This document shows, in pieces, positions 16,261 to 23,387 of a DNA stretch of 23,387 nt. This DNA is from UBA1926 sp002337215 (lineage in GTDB: Bacteria; Planctomycetota; Phycisphaerae; Phycisphaerales; UBA1924): the NCBI GenBank assembly GCA_963973795.1, contig CAXBAF010000041.1, forward strand, positions 1-23,387. The letters run 5' to 3'. A program made the translations under genes and the position numbers. Under the pieces are notes generated by a model. That model saw only the letters and a list, made by a program, of their open reading frames with translations, was not told the origin of the DNA and ran no database searches. The stretch's first letter is position 1. Each line of letters opens with the position of its first letter.

Positions 16261-16298
16261 AGCCGGTCTGCATGACTCCTTGCCGGGTATCGGGTGTG

Positions 16299-16396
16299 GG
16301 GTGCCATGGAGACACCGCGGAGCGGGTTCTCCATGAGATGCGGCGCACAATCTACGAGCCAGGCATGGAGAAGGCTGCGCCGTCTCCATGGCACCC
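16299..16396. repeat. Nested inverted-repeat element downstream of fabI
   Basis: A perfect 15-bp inverted repeat, GGGTGCCATGGAGAC (16299-16313) and GTCTCCATGGCACCC (16382-16396), encloses a second 9-bp inverted repeat, TTCTCCATG (16327-16335) and CATGGAGAA (16364-16372). All four arms share the core TCTCCATG or its complement. The whole 98-bp unit could fold as one long interrupted stem with a 28-nt loop. It starts 38 nt after the fabI stop. No T-run follows, so it is not a typical intrinsic terminator. Confidence 0.75.
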
Positions 16397-16493
16397 GGCG
16401 GGCAACGCCGCGTTGGCATCGCGTCCGATCATGTCATTTGATGGGCTCCGTAGAAACGCGGTACACAACATGGTGTAGCCGTTAGGGGCTGAT

Positions 16494-16511
16494 AATCCCA
16501 TTTGTGGGATT
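16494..16511. repeat. Short hairpin upstream of the small charged-protein gene
   Basis: AATCCCA (16494-16500) and TGGGATT (16505-16511) form a 7-bp stem with loop TTTG, followed by a smaller stem TCGC-TGAA-GCGA. It lies 40 nt before the ATG at 16551 and may be in its 5' leader. No T-run follows. Confidence 0.5.
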
Positions 16512-16550
16512 CGCTGAAGCGATCGCGGCGAGTTCGTCGATATTCCATTC

Positions 16551-16925
16551 ATGTCATGGGCCGTCAACAACGTCGCGGGTTCGCTCGCGGGCACGCAGAA
16601 CGCGGCGAGGGTCGTGAAGCGTGATCTTGACAAGAAGAAGCCCGCGAGTTCGCGTCGGGCCGACCGCGACGAGTTCAACCATGTCGCCGAGACGACCGAG
16701 GTCGAGCACGCCGAGGCGGTGCGGTCGCTGAAAGACAACACCCAGGAAGAGACCCGGGAGGACCGGCGCGAGCACGGCGGCGAGGCCGAGATGCACATCG
16801 CCGACCACGAGGCGGAGATGGCCGAGGACCGCGCGGCCCGCGAGAAACGGCCCGCGGTCTACACGCCGGACGCGTCGCTGCGGGCGGCGAGCCGGTCGTC
16901 GCGCGGGCTCGATCTGCGCGGCTGA
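16551..16925 (+). CDS. Small highly charged hypothetical protein
   Basis: 124 aa, no recognised family name. ATG 16551; the upstream ribosome site is weak (a purine-rich GCGGCGAG about 15 nt away). The N-terminus (MSWAVNNVAGSLAGTQNAAR) is mildly amphipathic. The rest is very rich in Glu, Asp, Arg, Lys and His and probably helical or disordered (DRDEFNHVAETTEVEHAEA, then ETREDRREHGGEAEMH). No signal peptide, membrane segment or Cys. Third-position G/C bias is strong and a terminator hairpin follows 31 nt after the stop, which supports a real gene. I recall similar small proteins in other planctomycetes, but that is memory, not a search. Function unknown. Confidence 0.65.
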   Translation: MSWAVNNVAGSLAGTQNAARVVKRDLDKKKPASSRRADRDEFNHVAETTEVEHAEAVRSLKDNTQEETREDRREHGGEAEMHIADHEAEMAEDRAAREKRPAVYTPDASLRAASRSSRGLDLRG

Positions 16926-16952
16926 CGCGAACCACCAAAGACACAACTGCAG

Positions 16953-16981
16953 AAAAAAGCGGCACCGTTTGATGCCGCTTT
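16953..16981 (-). terminator. Terminator between convergent genes, strongest for sdhB
   Basis: AAAGCGGCA (16956-16964) and TGCCGCTTT (16973-16981) form a 9-bp stem with an 8-nt loop. On the minus strand a run of six T follows (plus 16953-16958), ending the sdh operon 27 nt after its stop. On the plus strand only TTT follows, so it may also serve the gene at 16551 weakly. Confidence 0.85.
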
Positions 16982-17007
16982 CATGGAATATCCCTCTACT
17001 CGTTTGA

Positions 17008-17859
17008 TCACTTCGCCTGGAAGAACTTCTTGAACGCCTGCAGCGTCGCGCTCCGGCCCACGGCCGCGATGGACTCGGTGAGCGGGATCTCCTTGGGGCA
17101 GACCTTGACGCAGTTCTGGGCGTTCCCGCAGTCGTTGATGCCGCCCGGGCCCATGATGGCTTCGAGGCGGTCGTCCTTGAGCTGTTTGCCGGTCTCGTGC
17201 TCGTTGAAGAGGCGGGCCTGGCTGATGGGTGCCGCGCCGAGGAAGGCGGTGTCCCAGTTGCTCTCGTCTTCTTCGAGGTTGTACTGGGGGCAGGCTTCGA
17301 GGCAGCAGCCGCACGTCATGCACTGGCTGAGCTTGTAGCGGGTGAGCTGCTTTTCGGGGGATTCGCGGGGACCGTCGCCCAGGCTGTAGGTGCCGTCGAT
17401 GGGGACCCACGCCTTGACGCGCTTGAGGGCGTGGTACATGCGGGCGCGGTCGACCCAGAGGTCGCGGACGACGGGGAACTTGCTCATGGGTTCGAGCGTG
17501 ATGATGTCACCGTCATTGGGGGCGTAGTTGTCGATGAGGCACGAGCACGACTGGCGGGCCTGGCCGTTGATGAGCATGGTGCACGAGCCGCAGACTTCCT
17601 CGAGGCATCCCGACTCCCAGACGACGGGGGTCGTCTTGGTGCCCTCGGTGGTGGTGGGGTGGGCCGCGATCCACTGGAGGCAGGAGATCACGTTGCTGTT
17701 GGGCGTGATCGGCACGTCGAACGATTCCCAGCGGCTGGGCTTGCCCGGCCCGTCGCACCGCTTGATGCGGAAGCGGACGGTTCGGCCGACCTGGGCCTTG
17801 GGCTTCTGGATCTGCTGCGGCGCGCCGTTAGATACGGGTGCGGTGGGGGCTGCGGTCAT
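17008..17859 (-). CDS. sdhB: Succinate dehydrogenase/fumarate reductase iron-sulfur subunit
   Basis: 283 aa. It carries electrons from the flavoprotein to the membrane anchor of complex II. The N-terminal ferredoxin domain has the [2Fe-2S] ligands Cys85, Cys90, Cys93 and Cys105 (GCLEEVCGSC, then QSC). The C-terminal domain has Cys180-x2-Cys183-x2-Cys186-x3-Cys190-Pro, then Cys244, Cys250 and Cys254-Pro, the pattern for one [4Fe-4S] (180, 183, 186, 254) and one [3Fe-4S] (190, 244, 250) cluster. An N-terminal extension of about 24 residues rich in Ala, Pro and Gln precedes the domain. AGGAG lies 7 nt before ATG 17859. It is the last gene of sdhC-sdhA-sdhB, 62 bp after sdhA, with a terminator behind it. 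Confidence 0.96.
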   Translation of the reverse strand: MTAAPTAPVSNGAPQQIQKPKAQVGRTVRFRIKRCDGPGKPSRWESFDVPITPNSNVISCLQWIAAHPTTTEGTKTTPVVWESGCLEEVCGSCTMLINGQARQSCSCLIDNYAPNDGDIITLEPMSKFPVVRDLWVDRARMYHALKRVKAWVPIDGTYSLGDGPRESPEKQLTRYKLSQCMTCGCCLEACPQYNLEEDESNWDTAFLGAAPISQARLFNEHETGKQLKDDRLEAIMGPGGINDCGNAQNCVKVCPKEIPLTESIAAVGRSATLQAFKKFFQAK

Positions 17860-17921
17860 GGTGACTCCTGGCGTGTTCCGGTCGAACGGATGGTCCGGGA
17901 CGCGTTGGTGTTCTTCTCGGA

Positions 17922-19901
17922 TCAGCTCGCGGCGGCGGCTTGCTTCGAATCGGCCTTCTTCTCGTCTTTCTTCGCATCGGTCGCGCCGTAGTTGCGGGCT
18001 CGGGACTGGACGAGATCGGCTCGGACCTCGCCGAACTCGACCTCGGAGCCCGTCCCGTTGAACTTCGCGATCGACGCCTTCCAGAAGTTGGCGTCGTCAC
18101 GCTCGGTGTAGTCCGTGCGGTAGTGCGAGCCCCGGCTCTCTTTGCGGAGCTTGCCGCCCAGCGCGATCGCCTCGGCCAGCACGAGCATGTCGCCCACGGC
18201 GCGGACGTAGCTGAGCGTCTGGTTGGTCCAGGTCGCCGTGTCGGCGAGGCGGACCTTGCTGTAGCGGTCGCGGAGTTCGGCGAGCTTGTCGAGGCACTGA
18301 TCGAGGCGGGCCTCCGTCTTGACGACGGTGGACGCGGCGGTCATCTCCTCGCCCATCTCCTTGCCGATGATGTACCCGTTGTACTTCTCGTCGCCGTCGT
18401 TGCCGGCGCTGGAGATCAGGGCCTTCGCCTTGTCTTCCTCGCTCTTCACGACGGTGTCGTAGACGGACTGGGCGACCGAATCCGCCCCGGTCGCGTTCTC
18501 ATCGCGGACGTAGTTCGCGACGCCGAGCCCGCAGAACAGGCCGTCAAAGATGCAGCTGAGCAGCGCGTTGGCACCAAGGCGGGTCGCGCCGTGGTAGGCG
18601 AAGTTGACCTCGCCGAACGCGTAGAGGCCCTTGATGTTGGTCATCATGTTGATCGGGTCGCCGTACGCCATGCCCCGGCCGACCTCGGTGTCGATCGGGG
18701 GGACCATGCCGGGCTTGTGCTCGTGGTGAGGGGCCGCGGGCTGATAGGAGCCCGCCTTGTAGGTCGTCCACATGCCGCCCATGGTGTAGTGCACGGCCGG
18801 GAAGATCTTCATGGGCGTGTGCCGCGGGTCATCCCCGGCGAACTTCTCGTAGATCTCCATGATGCCGCCCAGCTTGCGGGTGAGGTAGTCGGGGTCTTTG
18901 TGGGTCAGGTCGAGATAGACCATGTTGCCGCCGCCCACGCCCATGTGCTGGTTGACGCAGATGTCGAAGATCTCGCGGGTCGCGATGTCACGCGGCACGA
19001 GGTTGCCGTAGGCGGGGTACTTCTCTTCGAGGAAGTAGAGCCGCTCGGCCTCGGGGATCGCGGTGGGCGCGCGCTCGTCGCCCGGCTTGCGGGGCACCCA
19101 GACGCGGCCGCCCTCGCCGCGGGCCGACTCGCTCATGAGGCGGCACTTGTCGGCGCCGGGGATGGCGGTGGGGTGGACCTGGATCATCTCGCCGTTGCCG
19201 TACCACGCGCCGGCCTGGTAGCAGCGGGAGGCGGCGCCGCCCGTGCAGATGACCGAGTTGGTGGACTGGCCGAAGATGAGCCCGTTCCCGCCGGTCGCCA
19301 TCACGACGGCGTCGCCGCGGAATGCCCGGGTCTGCATCGTGCGCATGTCCTGCGCGACGATGCCGACGCAGCGTTTGTCGTCCCCGTCCCCGTCGGTGAC
19401 GGGTTGCAGGAACTCCCAGAACTCGTACTTGTTGATCTTGCCCTCGGCCTCGTACCGCCGCGTCTGCTCGTCGAGCGCGTAGAGGAGTTGCTGACCCGTC
19501 GTCGCGCCGGCGAAGTGGGTCCGCTTGAAGAGCGAGCCCCCGAACAGGCGGAGATCGCGTCGGCCCTCGTTCGTCCGGTTGAACGGGACGCCCATTCGGT
19601 CGAGCAGGTCGATGATCCGGGGTGCCCAGTTTGCCATCTCGAGGACGGGGTTCTGGTCGGCGAGATAATCGCCGCCGTAGAGGGTCTCATCGAAGTGCTG
19701 GTACTCCGAGTAGCCCTGCTGGCGGGCGACCTCGTTGCAGGCGTTGATGCCGCCCTGGGCGCACACGGAGTGCGAGCGCTTGACGGGGATCATGCTGAAG
19801 AGGTCCACGGGGATGCCGGCCTCGGCGATACGGACGGCCGCGGCGAGGCCCGCGAGCCCGCCCCCGACCACGATCACCCGGCGTTCGTTGTGTGCGACCA
19901 T
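17922..19901 (-). CDS. sdhA: Succinate dehydrogenase/fumarate reductase flavoprotein subunit
   Basis: 659 aa. It oxidises succinate to fumarate with covalent FAD on the cytosolic face of complex II. Seen: dinucleotide-binding VVGGGLAGLAAAVRIAEAG (11-29), SHSVCAQGG with His44 as the predicted FAD attachment site, QVHPTAIPG, MSESARGEGG with the catalytic region after it, and RLGANALLSC near the FAD cap. The C-terminus has the SdhA RGSHYRTDYTERDDANFW motif and ends in a Lys/Asp/Ala-rich tail (TDAKKDEKKADSKQAAAAS). I chose ATG 19901 (GGGAG 8 nt upstream) over TTG 19916, because that TTG lies within the purine-rich ribosome site region. Succinate versus fumarate direction cannot be told from this subunit, but the di-heme anchor upstream fits a menaquinone-linked enzyme. 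Confidence 0.96.
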   Translation of the reverse strand: MVAHNERRVIVVGGGLAGLAAAVRIAEAGIPVDLFSMIPVKRSHSVCAQGGINACNEVARQQGYSEYQHFDETLYGGDYLADQNPVLEMANWAPRIIDLLDRMGVPFNRTNEGRRDLRLFGGSLFKRTHFAGATTGQQLLYALDEQTRRYEAEGKINKYEFWEFLQPVTDGDGDDKRCVGIVAQDMRTMQTRAFRGDAVVMATGGNGLIFGQSTNSVICTGGAASRCYQAGAWYGNGEMIQVHPTAIPGADKCRLMSESARGEGGRVWVPRKPGDERAPTAIPEAERLYFLEEKYPAYGNLVPRDIATREIFDICVNQHMGVGGGNMVYLDLTHKDPDYLTRKLGGIMEIYEKFAGDDPRHTPMKIFPAVHYTMGGMWTTYKAGSYQPAAPHHEHKPGMVPPIDTEVGRGMAYGDPINMMTNIKGLYAFGEVNFAYHGATRLGANALLSCIFDGLFCGLGVANYVRDENATGADSVAQSVYDTVVKSEEDKAKALISSAGNDGDEKYNGYIIGKEMGEEMTAASTVVKTEARLDQCLDKLAELRDRYSKVRLADTATWTNQTLSYVRAVGDMLVLAEAIALGGKLRKESRGSHYRTDYTERDDANFWKASIAKFNGTGSEVEFGEVRADLVQSRARNYGATDAKKDEKKADSKQAAAAS

Positions 19902-20033
19902 TGCGTTGACTCCCAAACGGGTGCGTGTTCCTGATTCATCTTCGGCGATCGAACGAGGACAGATTCTTGTTCAACCGGAAAGCGTGTGTCCGATAACGTA
20001 CGGTTCGGCGGCTTCGATCGGGTCTCCGGCACA

Positions 20034-20945
20034 TCACGGTGAGGGCGTGGCCGCGATCGGATCGGCGTCCGCCGAATGGTGTACACCGTCGAGGTAGAGC
20101 TCGACCTGCTCGTCCCACCATGCCTCGCCGTACTTCTCTTTGACGATCTCGAGGTGCTCGGGGTTGTCCATGATCATGCGGAGTTCGACGCGTTTGGCGG
20201 TGTCGTGATCGAGCGCGAGGGCGCCGAAGAAGGCGCTCCAGGCCGCGACCATGAGCCCGAGTCCCAGCACCGCACAGACCGCGCCCCACCGCTTCTGGGC
20301 ACCTTCAGAGACGGTGAGCCCCCAGGTGATCGCGGCGGTCCACAACCCGTTGGCGAAGTGGAAGACGAGCATGGTGATGCCGACGAAGTAGATCAGGCTG
20401 ACGGCGATGCCGCCCGCGGTGATGGTCTCGGTGGAGCCCTTCATCGCGGCCGCGAGGGTGGAGGCGCTGAAGTGGTGGCTCCAGGTCGCCCCGCCCGGCA
20501 CGAGGAACGTCCATCCCCATCGCAGCGTGGCGATGTGATAGAAGATGAAGACGATGCCCAGATAGCCCGAGATGCGCTGGAGCGTGTAGCGCCAGTTGTC
20601 CTGATAGGCGTAGTTCTTCGTGTTGCTCTTGCCGGTCGTCGCGTAGTAGACACCCAGGATCGAGTGGAACGCGATCGCGAGCCAGAGCGTGATCTCGATC
20701 AGCAGCAGGTGGGGCACCCCGGTGTTGATCCAGTGGACCTCTTCCTGGAAATACTGCGCCCCGCCCGCGAGCACGCCCGCTTCTTTCGCGGGCTCGCCGC
20801 GGAGAGCGAACGAGCCCCATGCGAGCGAGGAGTTGGTGACCAGGTGGGCGATCAGGAAGACGCCGATCGGGACGATGCCGCTCAGCGAGTGGAGCCTGCG
20901 GAGCAGGAAGTGGTGCTTTTCGAGAAAGCTCTGCTGTTCTGCCAC
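20034..20945 (-). CDS. sdhC: Succinate dehydrogenase cytochrome b subunit, Bacillus-type di-heme anchor
   Basis: 303 aa, integral membrane. It anchors complex II and passes electrons to quinone. Five hydrophobic segments are visible, about 22-40, 78-100, 126-147, 178-205 and 220-245. Each of the first four contains a His that fits a heme axial ligand: His34 (LIAHL), His94 (IAFHSILG), His137 (IFYHIAT) and His196 (LVFHFANG). Four such His residues mark the single-subunit, two-heme b558 type of Bacillus and epsilonproteobacteria, usually menaquinone-linked. The polar C-terminal tail (about 250-303) is longer than usual. Start is GTG 20945 with GAGGG about 9 nt upstream; TTG 20960 is a less likely alternative. 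It is the first gene of sdhC-sdhA-sdhB; 132 bp separate it from sdhA. Confidence 0.92.
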   Translation of the reverse strand: MAEQQSFLEKHHFLLRRLHSLSGIVPIGVFLIAHLVTNSSLAWGSFALRGEPAKEAGVLAGGAQYFQEEVHWINTGVPHLLLIEITLWLAIAFHSILGVYYATTGKSNTKNYAYQDNWRYTLQRISGYLGIVFIFYHIATLRWGWTFLVPGGATWSHHFSASTLAAAMKGSTETITAGGIAVSLIYFVGITMLVFHFANGLWTAAITWGLTVSEGAQKRWGAVCAVLGLGLMVAAWSAFFGALALDHDTAKRVELRMIMDNPEHLEIVKEKYGEAWWDEQVELYLDGVHHSADADPIAATPSP

Positions 20946-20998
20946 GGGTGAGACCCTCAAATTACTTGAATCGACTCGGGGATGTTCTATTCAATCGG

Positions 20999-21469
20999 TC
21001 AGGAGAGGCCCAGATCGGGAGCGCCGCCGCCAGGGCCGCCCGGATCGCGGAGCGTGCCGTCGGGCCCGATTCGGCCCTCGGCCTGGGCCTTGTCGATCAT
21101 TTTCGTGATCTCGACGAACTGGCCCCGCAACGCGACGACCGACTCGTCGAGCAGGGATTTCTCCTCCTCGTCGAGGTTTCCCTTGGTTTTCTCTTCCAGG
21201 ACGCCCAGCAGATCGATGTTCATCTTCGCGACGTCGAGCGCCACGACCGCCTTGCCGGTCTGGGGATCGGGGAACGCGCCCATATACATCAGCGCCTGGG
21301 TCGCGAACATGCGCACGAGGTCGGTGAATCCGATCTTCTCGGGCAGTTCTCCCGGCTTGGGTTCGCCCGTGTCCGCCTTGGACTGCTCGGCGAGTTTTTC
21401 CTTCTCGGCCTGAGCTTGCGACTTCCAGTCGTCATCCACGATAATCTTCGGTTGATCGCCGTCGGCCAT
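20999..21469 (-). CDS. DUF1844 domain protein
   Basis: 156 aa, cytosolic, no signal peptide. Residues about 46-120 match what I know of DUF1844: GFTDLVRMFATQALMYMG, then GKAVVALDVAKMNIDLLGVL and EEKTKGNLDEEEKSLLDESV. It is mostly helical. The first 45 residues are charged and the last 25 are Gly/Pro-rich (DPGGPGGGAPDLGLS), both likely disordered. The family is conserved in several phyla, including planctomycetes and Acidobacteria, and has no established function. ATG 21469 has AAAGGAG about 9 nt upstream; the longer frame from 22135 runs through the divergent lipoprotein gene and is rejected. It lies 53 bp upstream of sdhC on the same strand and could be co-transcribed with the sdh genes. Confidence 0.85.
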   Translation of the reverse strand: MADGDQPKIIVDDDWKSQAQAEKEKLAEQSKADTGEPKPGELPEKIGFTDLVRMFATQALMYMGAFPDPQTGKAVVALDVAKMNIDLLGVLEEKTKGNLDEEEKSLLDESVVALRGQFVEITKMIDKAQAEGRIGPDGTLRDPGGPGGGAPDLGLS

Positions 21470-21593
21470 GCCGATGGTCTCCTTTCGCGTCGCGTCGCCC
21501 GATCGGGCGGCGATGGATCGCGTGTGAATCATGCTGTTCCGACAGCAGTCTAGGGTGCCGGCGGGCCCACCGCCCGGACGAACGGAGTTGAGC

Positions 21594-23003
21594 ATGATCG
21601 ACCGAAACCTCTCCGCGACGCACGATCCGGCACAGACGGCACCGCGCCGCGATGCCTGGCGGTTGCAGTTCCCTGCGGCGGTGCTGCTCGCCGCCGGGCT
21701 CGCGGGTTGCCTGCCGGGGTGCGGGTCATCGAACGAAGCGAAGCGCGAGCGGATCCGCGAGGTCCAGCCCACGGCGTTCCGCGTCGCGGACGGGGAAGCG
21801 GGGGCGGTGCAACCGCTCGCCGAAGCGCCGCCTCGGGCCGTGGCTGAAACCGATGGATCCTCCGGCGAGCGTCGCGACGCGGGCGCTTTCCGCGCCGTGC
21901 CAGGCGAGCCGGTCTCGATCGCGGACGCCGGCAGGCCGATCGAAGCGCCCCAGTTGCTCGACGCGAAGGTGGGCGACATCAACGGACGCCCGGTTTTCGT
22001 CAGCGGGTTCCTGAGCCCGATCGAGGGCCGGTTGCGGGCCGAGGCCCAGCGGCTCGATCGCGAGCCTTGGATGCGCGAAGCGGCCGGGATTATCCAGCAG
22101 GAGATGCGAGCGCTCATTACGGATGAATTGCTCAAGGCGGAGGCGCTCAGCCGTCTCTCGGTGGATCAGAAGGCGGGCCTGCGTCGGTTCCTCGACGACG
22201 TGCGGCAGAACCTGCTGAGCCAGAACCGGGGGAGCCAGCAACTCGCCGAAGAACGCCTGCGTCGCGAGCAGGGGCTCAGCCAGGAAGAGTTCCTCCGGCA
22301 GCGGCAGGACCGGACCCTCGTGCGGTTCACGCTCCAGGAAGAGATCCAGGACCGGATCACCGTGAGCTGGCGCGACATCCTGCAGCGGTACGCGAGGGAC
22401 GACACGAAGTACAACCCCGACCCGGTCGCGAAGTACTTCATCGTCCGCGTCGATGCGCCCGAGGAAACGAGCGACGACGACGCGCAGGGCGGTGAGCAAA
22501 CCGACGCAACGCCCAGCGCGTTCGACGAGGTGACCCGCAGGATCGCGGCGGGTGAGCCGTTCGCCGACCTCGCGGCGAGCGACCTCAACACGTGGACGAT
22601 CACGGAGGGCGGCGTGCTGGAGACCGCGTTCAGCGGGTCGCTCACCGAGGCCGAGCCGTTCGAGGTCGACGAACTGAACGGGCCCGCGTCGGCGCTCTCG
22701 GTGGGAGAGACGACCGCGCCGATCCCGTTCGGCTCGAGCATCATCTGGGTCCACCTCGACGCGATCGAGGAGAACAGCACGTCGCTCTACGACGCCCAGC
22801 TGGCGATCAGCCAGCAGATCCGCAACGAGCGGACGTCGGTAGAACTCGAGCGTTACATCGACCGCCTGCTCGGGCGTGCGAGCGTGTCGGACGTGGAGGA
22901 CATGATGGTCCGCCTGCTCGATATCGCGGCCGAGCGGTACGGGCCGACGCGCGGCACCGGTCGTCCCGCCGGCACGAGCAGACCGAGCGGCGCTGGCCGC
23001 TGA
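21594..23003 (+). CDS. Lipoprotein with SurA/PpiC-like (peptidyl-prolyl isomerase) architecture
   Basis: 469 aa. The N-terminus has a long polar n-region, a hydrophobic core (FPAAVLLAAGLAG) and lipobox LAGC with Cys39, so a lipid-anchored envelope protein is expected. Residues about 125-270 are helical (VGDINGRPVFVSGF, then QQEMRALITDELLKAEALSRL), like the SurA N-terminal chaperone region. Residues about 285-410 look like a diverged parvulin domain (YFIVRVDAPEE, FDEVTRRIAAGEPFADLAAS, GGVLETAFSGSL, IIWVHLDAIEE). The parvulin catalytic His and Cys/Asp set is not obvious, so it may act as a chaperone only. A C-terminal helix and Arg/Gly/Ser-rich tail follow. GGAG is 7 nt before ATG 21594. It is divergent from the DUF1844 gene, and its stop overlaps the next start (TGATG). 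Confidence 0.78.
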   Translation: MIDRNLSATHDPAQTAPRRDAWRLQFPAAVLLAAGLAGCLPGCGSSNEAKRERIREVQPTAFRVADGEAGAVQPLAEAPPRAVAETDGSSGERRDAGAFRAVPGEPVSIADAGRPIEAPQLLDAKVGDINGRPVFVSGFLSPIEGRLRAEAQRLDREPWMREAAGIIQQEMRALITDELLKAEALSRLSVDQKAGLRRFLDDVRQNLLSQNRGSQQLAEERLRREQGLSQEEFLRQRQDRTLVRFTLQEEIQDRITVSWRDILQRYARDDTKYNPDPVAKYFIVRVDAPEETSDDDAQGGEQTDATPSAFDEVTRRIAAGEPFADLAASDLNTWTITEGGVLETAFSGSLTEAEPFEVDELNGPASALSVGETTAPIPFGSSIIWVHLDAIEENSTSLYDAQLAISQQIRNERTSVELERYIDRLLGRASVSDVEDMMVRLLDIAAERYGPTRGTGRPAGTSRPSGAGR

Positions 23004-23387
23004 TGATCGGGTTCCTGCGTCGACGGTTGGGCCTTCGGGGTCGCGATGCGGACCGCAGGCCGCTCGGGGCTCGGGGCGAGGCGGCCGCCGCGCAACACCT
23101 GAAAAAGCAGGGGTTCCGGATCATCACGCGGAACGCACGGCGAACGATCGGCGAGATCGATCTGATCGCCGAGTCGCCGCAGCGCGACGCGATCGTCGTT
23201 GTGGAGGTCAAAGCGAGGATGGTCGATGCCGGTGGGGAAAGCGAGCGATTGCCCGAGCGGGCGATCACCGCGGCGAAGGGAAAAAAGCTCGCGGCGCTCG
23301 CGAAAGGCGTCGCGAAACGGCCCGGGCTCGAGAACCGGCGGGTCCGGGTCGACGTCGTCGCGGTCGAGTTCGTGCGCGGTGTCCGCG
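23003..23387 (+). CDS. YraN/UPF0102 family protein, 3' end beyond window
   Basis: Starts at ATG 23003, sharing one base with the stop of the lipoprotein gene (TGATG), so translation is probably coupled. The frame is open to the edge (128 codons). Seen: LGARGEAAAAQHLKKQGF, then RNARRTIGEIDLIAES, VVVEVKAR, AITAAKGKKLAALA and RVDVVAVEF. These are the ordered motifs of UPF0102 (YraN), a small protein with a restriction-endonuclease-like fold: Glu of the RGE motif, Asp of GEIDLIA, and E-V-K. Its biological role is not settled. About 20 basic residues precede the family domain. The family is usually about 120-130 aa, so only a short C-terminal part should be missing. Confidence 0.9.
   Translation, partial: MIGFLRRRLGLRGRDADRRPLGARGEAAAAQHLKKQGFRIITRNARRTIGEIDLIAESPQRDAIVVVEVKARMVDAGGESERLPERAITAAKGKKLAALAKGVAKRPGLENRRVRVDVVAVEFVRGVR

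Noticed and set aside
17940..19934. 664-aa plus-strand open frame
   Set aside because: It is the exact mirror of sdhA, whose motifs are unambiguous; the open frame follows from G/C-rich codon positions.

Overview
The window is GC-rich bacterial chromosome, most likely from a planctomycete of the class Phycisphaerae. That placement is an inference. It rests on two secreted proteins that end in the paired dockerin-like repeat closed by a GC motif, a form I associate with Phycisphaerales; on a DUF1844 protein; and on a Bacillus-type sdhC-sdhA-sdhB order. No phage, transposon, CRISPR array or defence system was recognised. Most genes are housekeeping, and the accessory part is the pair of large secreted proteins in the middle.

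Region 1 (1-985): the 5' part of ispD (isoprenoid precursor synthesis) runs off the left edge on the minus strand. It is followed by a complete one-piece tmRNA gene (ssrA, 503-851, plus strand) whose encoded tag reads AEPQYALAA.

Region 2 (986-4040): a minus-strand pair, beta-carbonic anhydrase then a SulP/STAS anion transporter. It is preceded by a candidate promoter overlapped by a tandem 9-bp repeat, and then by about 700 bp with no credible gene.

Region 3 (4041-9575): two consecutive minus-strand genes for secreted repeat proteins of 1289 and 453 aa. Each has its own intrinsic terminator, its own signal peptide and a C-terminal dockerin-like domain. The larger carries a propeller-like region and two tandem Cys-rich modules. 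The smaller is built from about six W-x-G repeats.

Region 4 (9710-12447): tsaE (tRNA t6A synthesis) with an unusual C-terminal extension, an unknown probable membrane protein, an orphan single-domain response regulator and an unknown 150-aa protein.

Region 5 (12652-16925): a PBP4-type D-Ala-D-Ala carboxypeptidase, nadC (NAD synthesis), fabI (fatty acid synthesis), a nested inverted-repeat element and a small highly charged protein.

Region 6 (16956-23387): the sdhCAB operon (complex II) preceded by a DUF1844 gene on the minus strand. Divergent from these are a SurA/PpiC-like lipoprotein and, overlapping its stop codon, the start of a yraN (UPF0102) gene cut by the right edge.

The genes form short independent transcription units rather than one system. 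The two functional couplings with the best support are carbonic anhydrase with SulP (bicarbonate handling) and sdhC-sdhA-sdhB. The most original material is the dockerin-like protein pair, the tandem Cys-rich modules and the nested inverted repeat after fabI.
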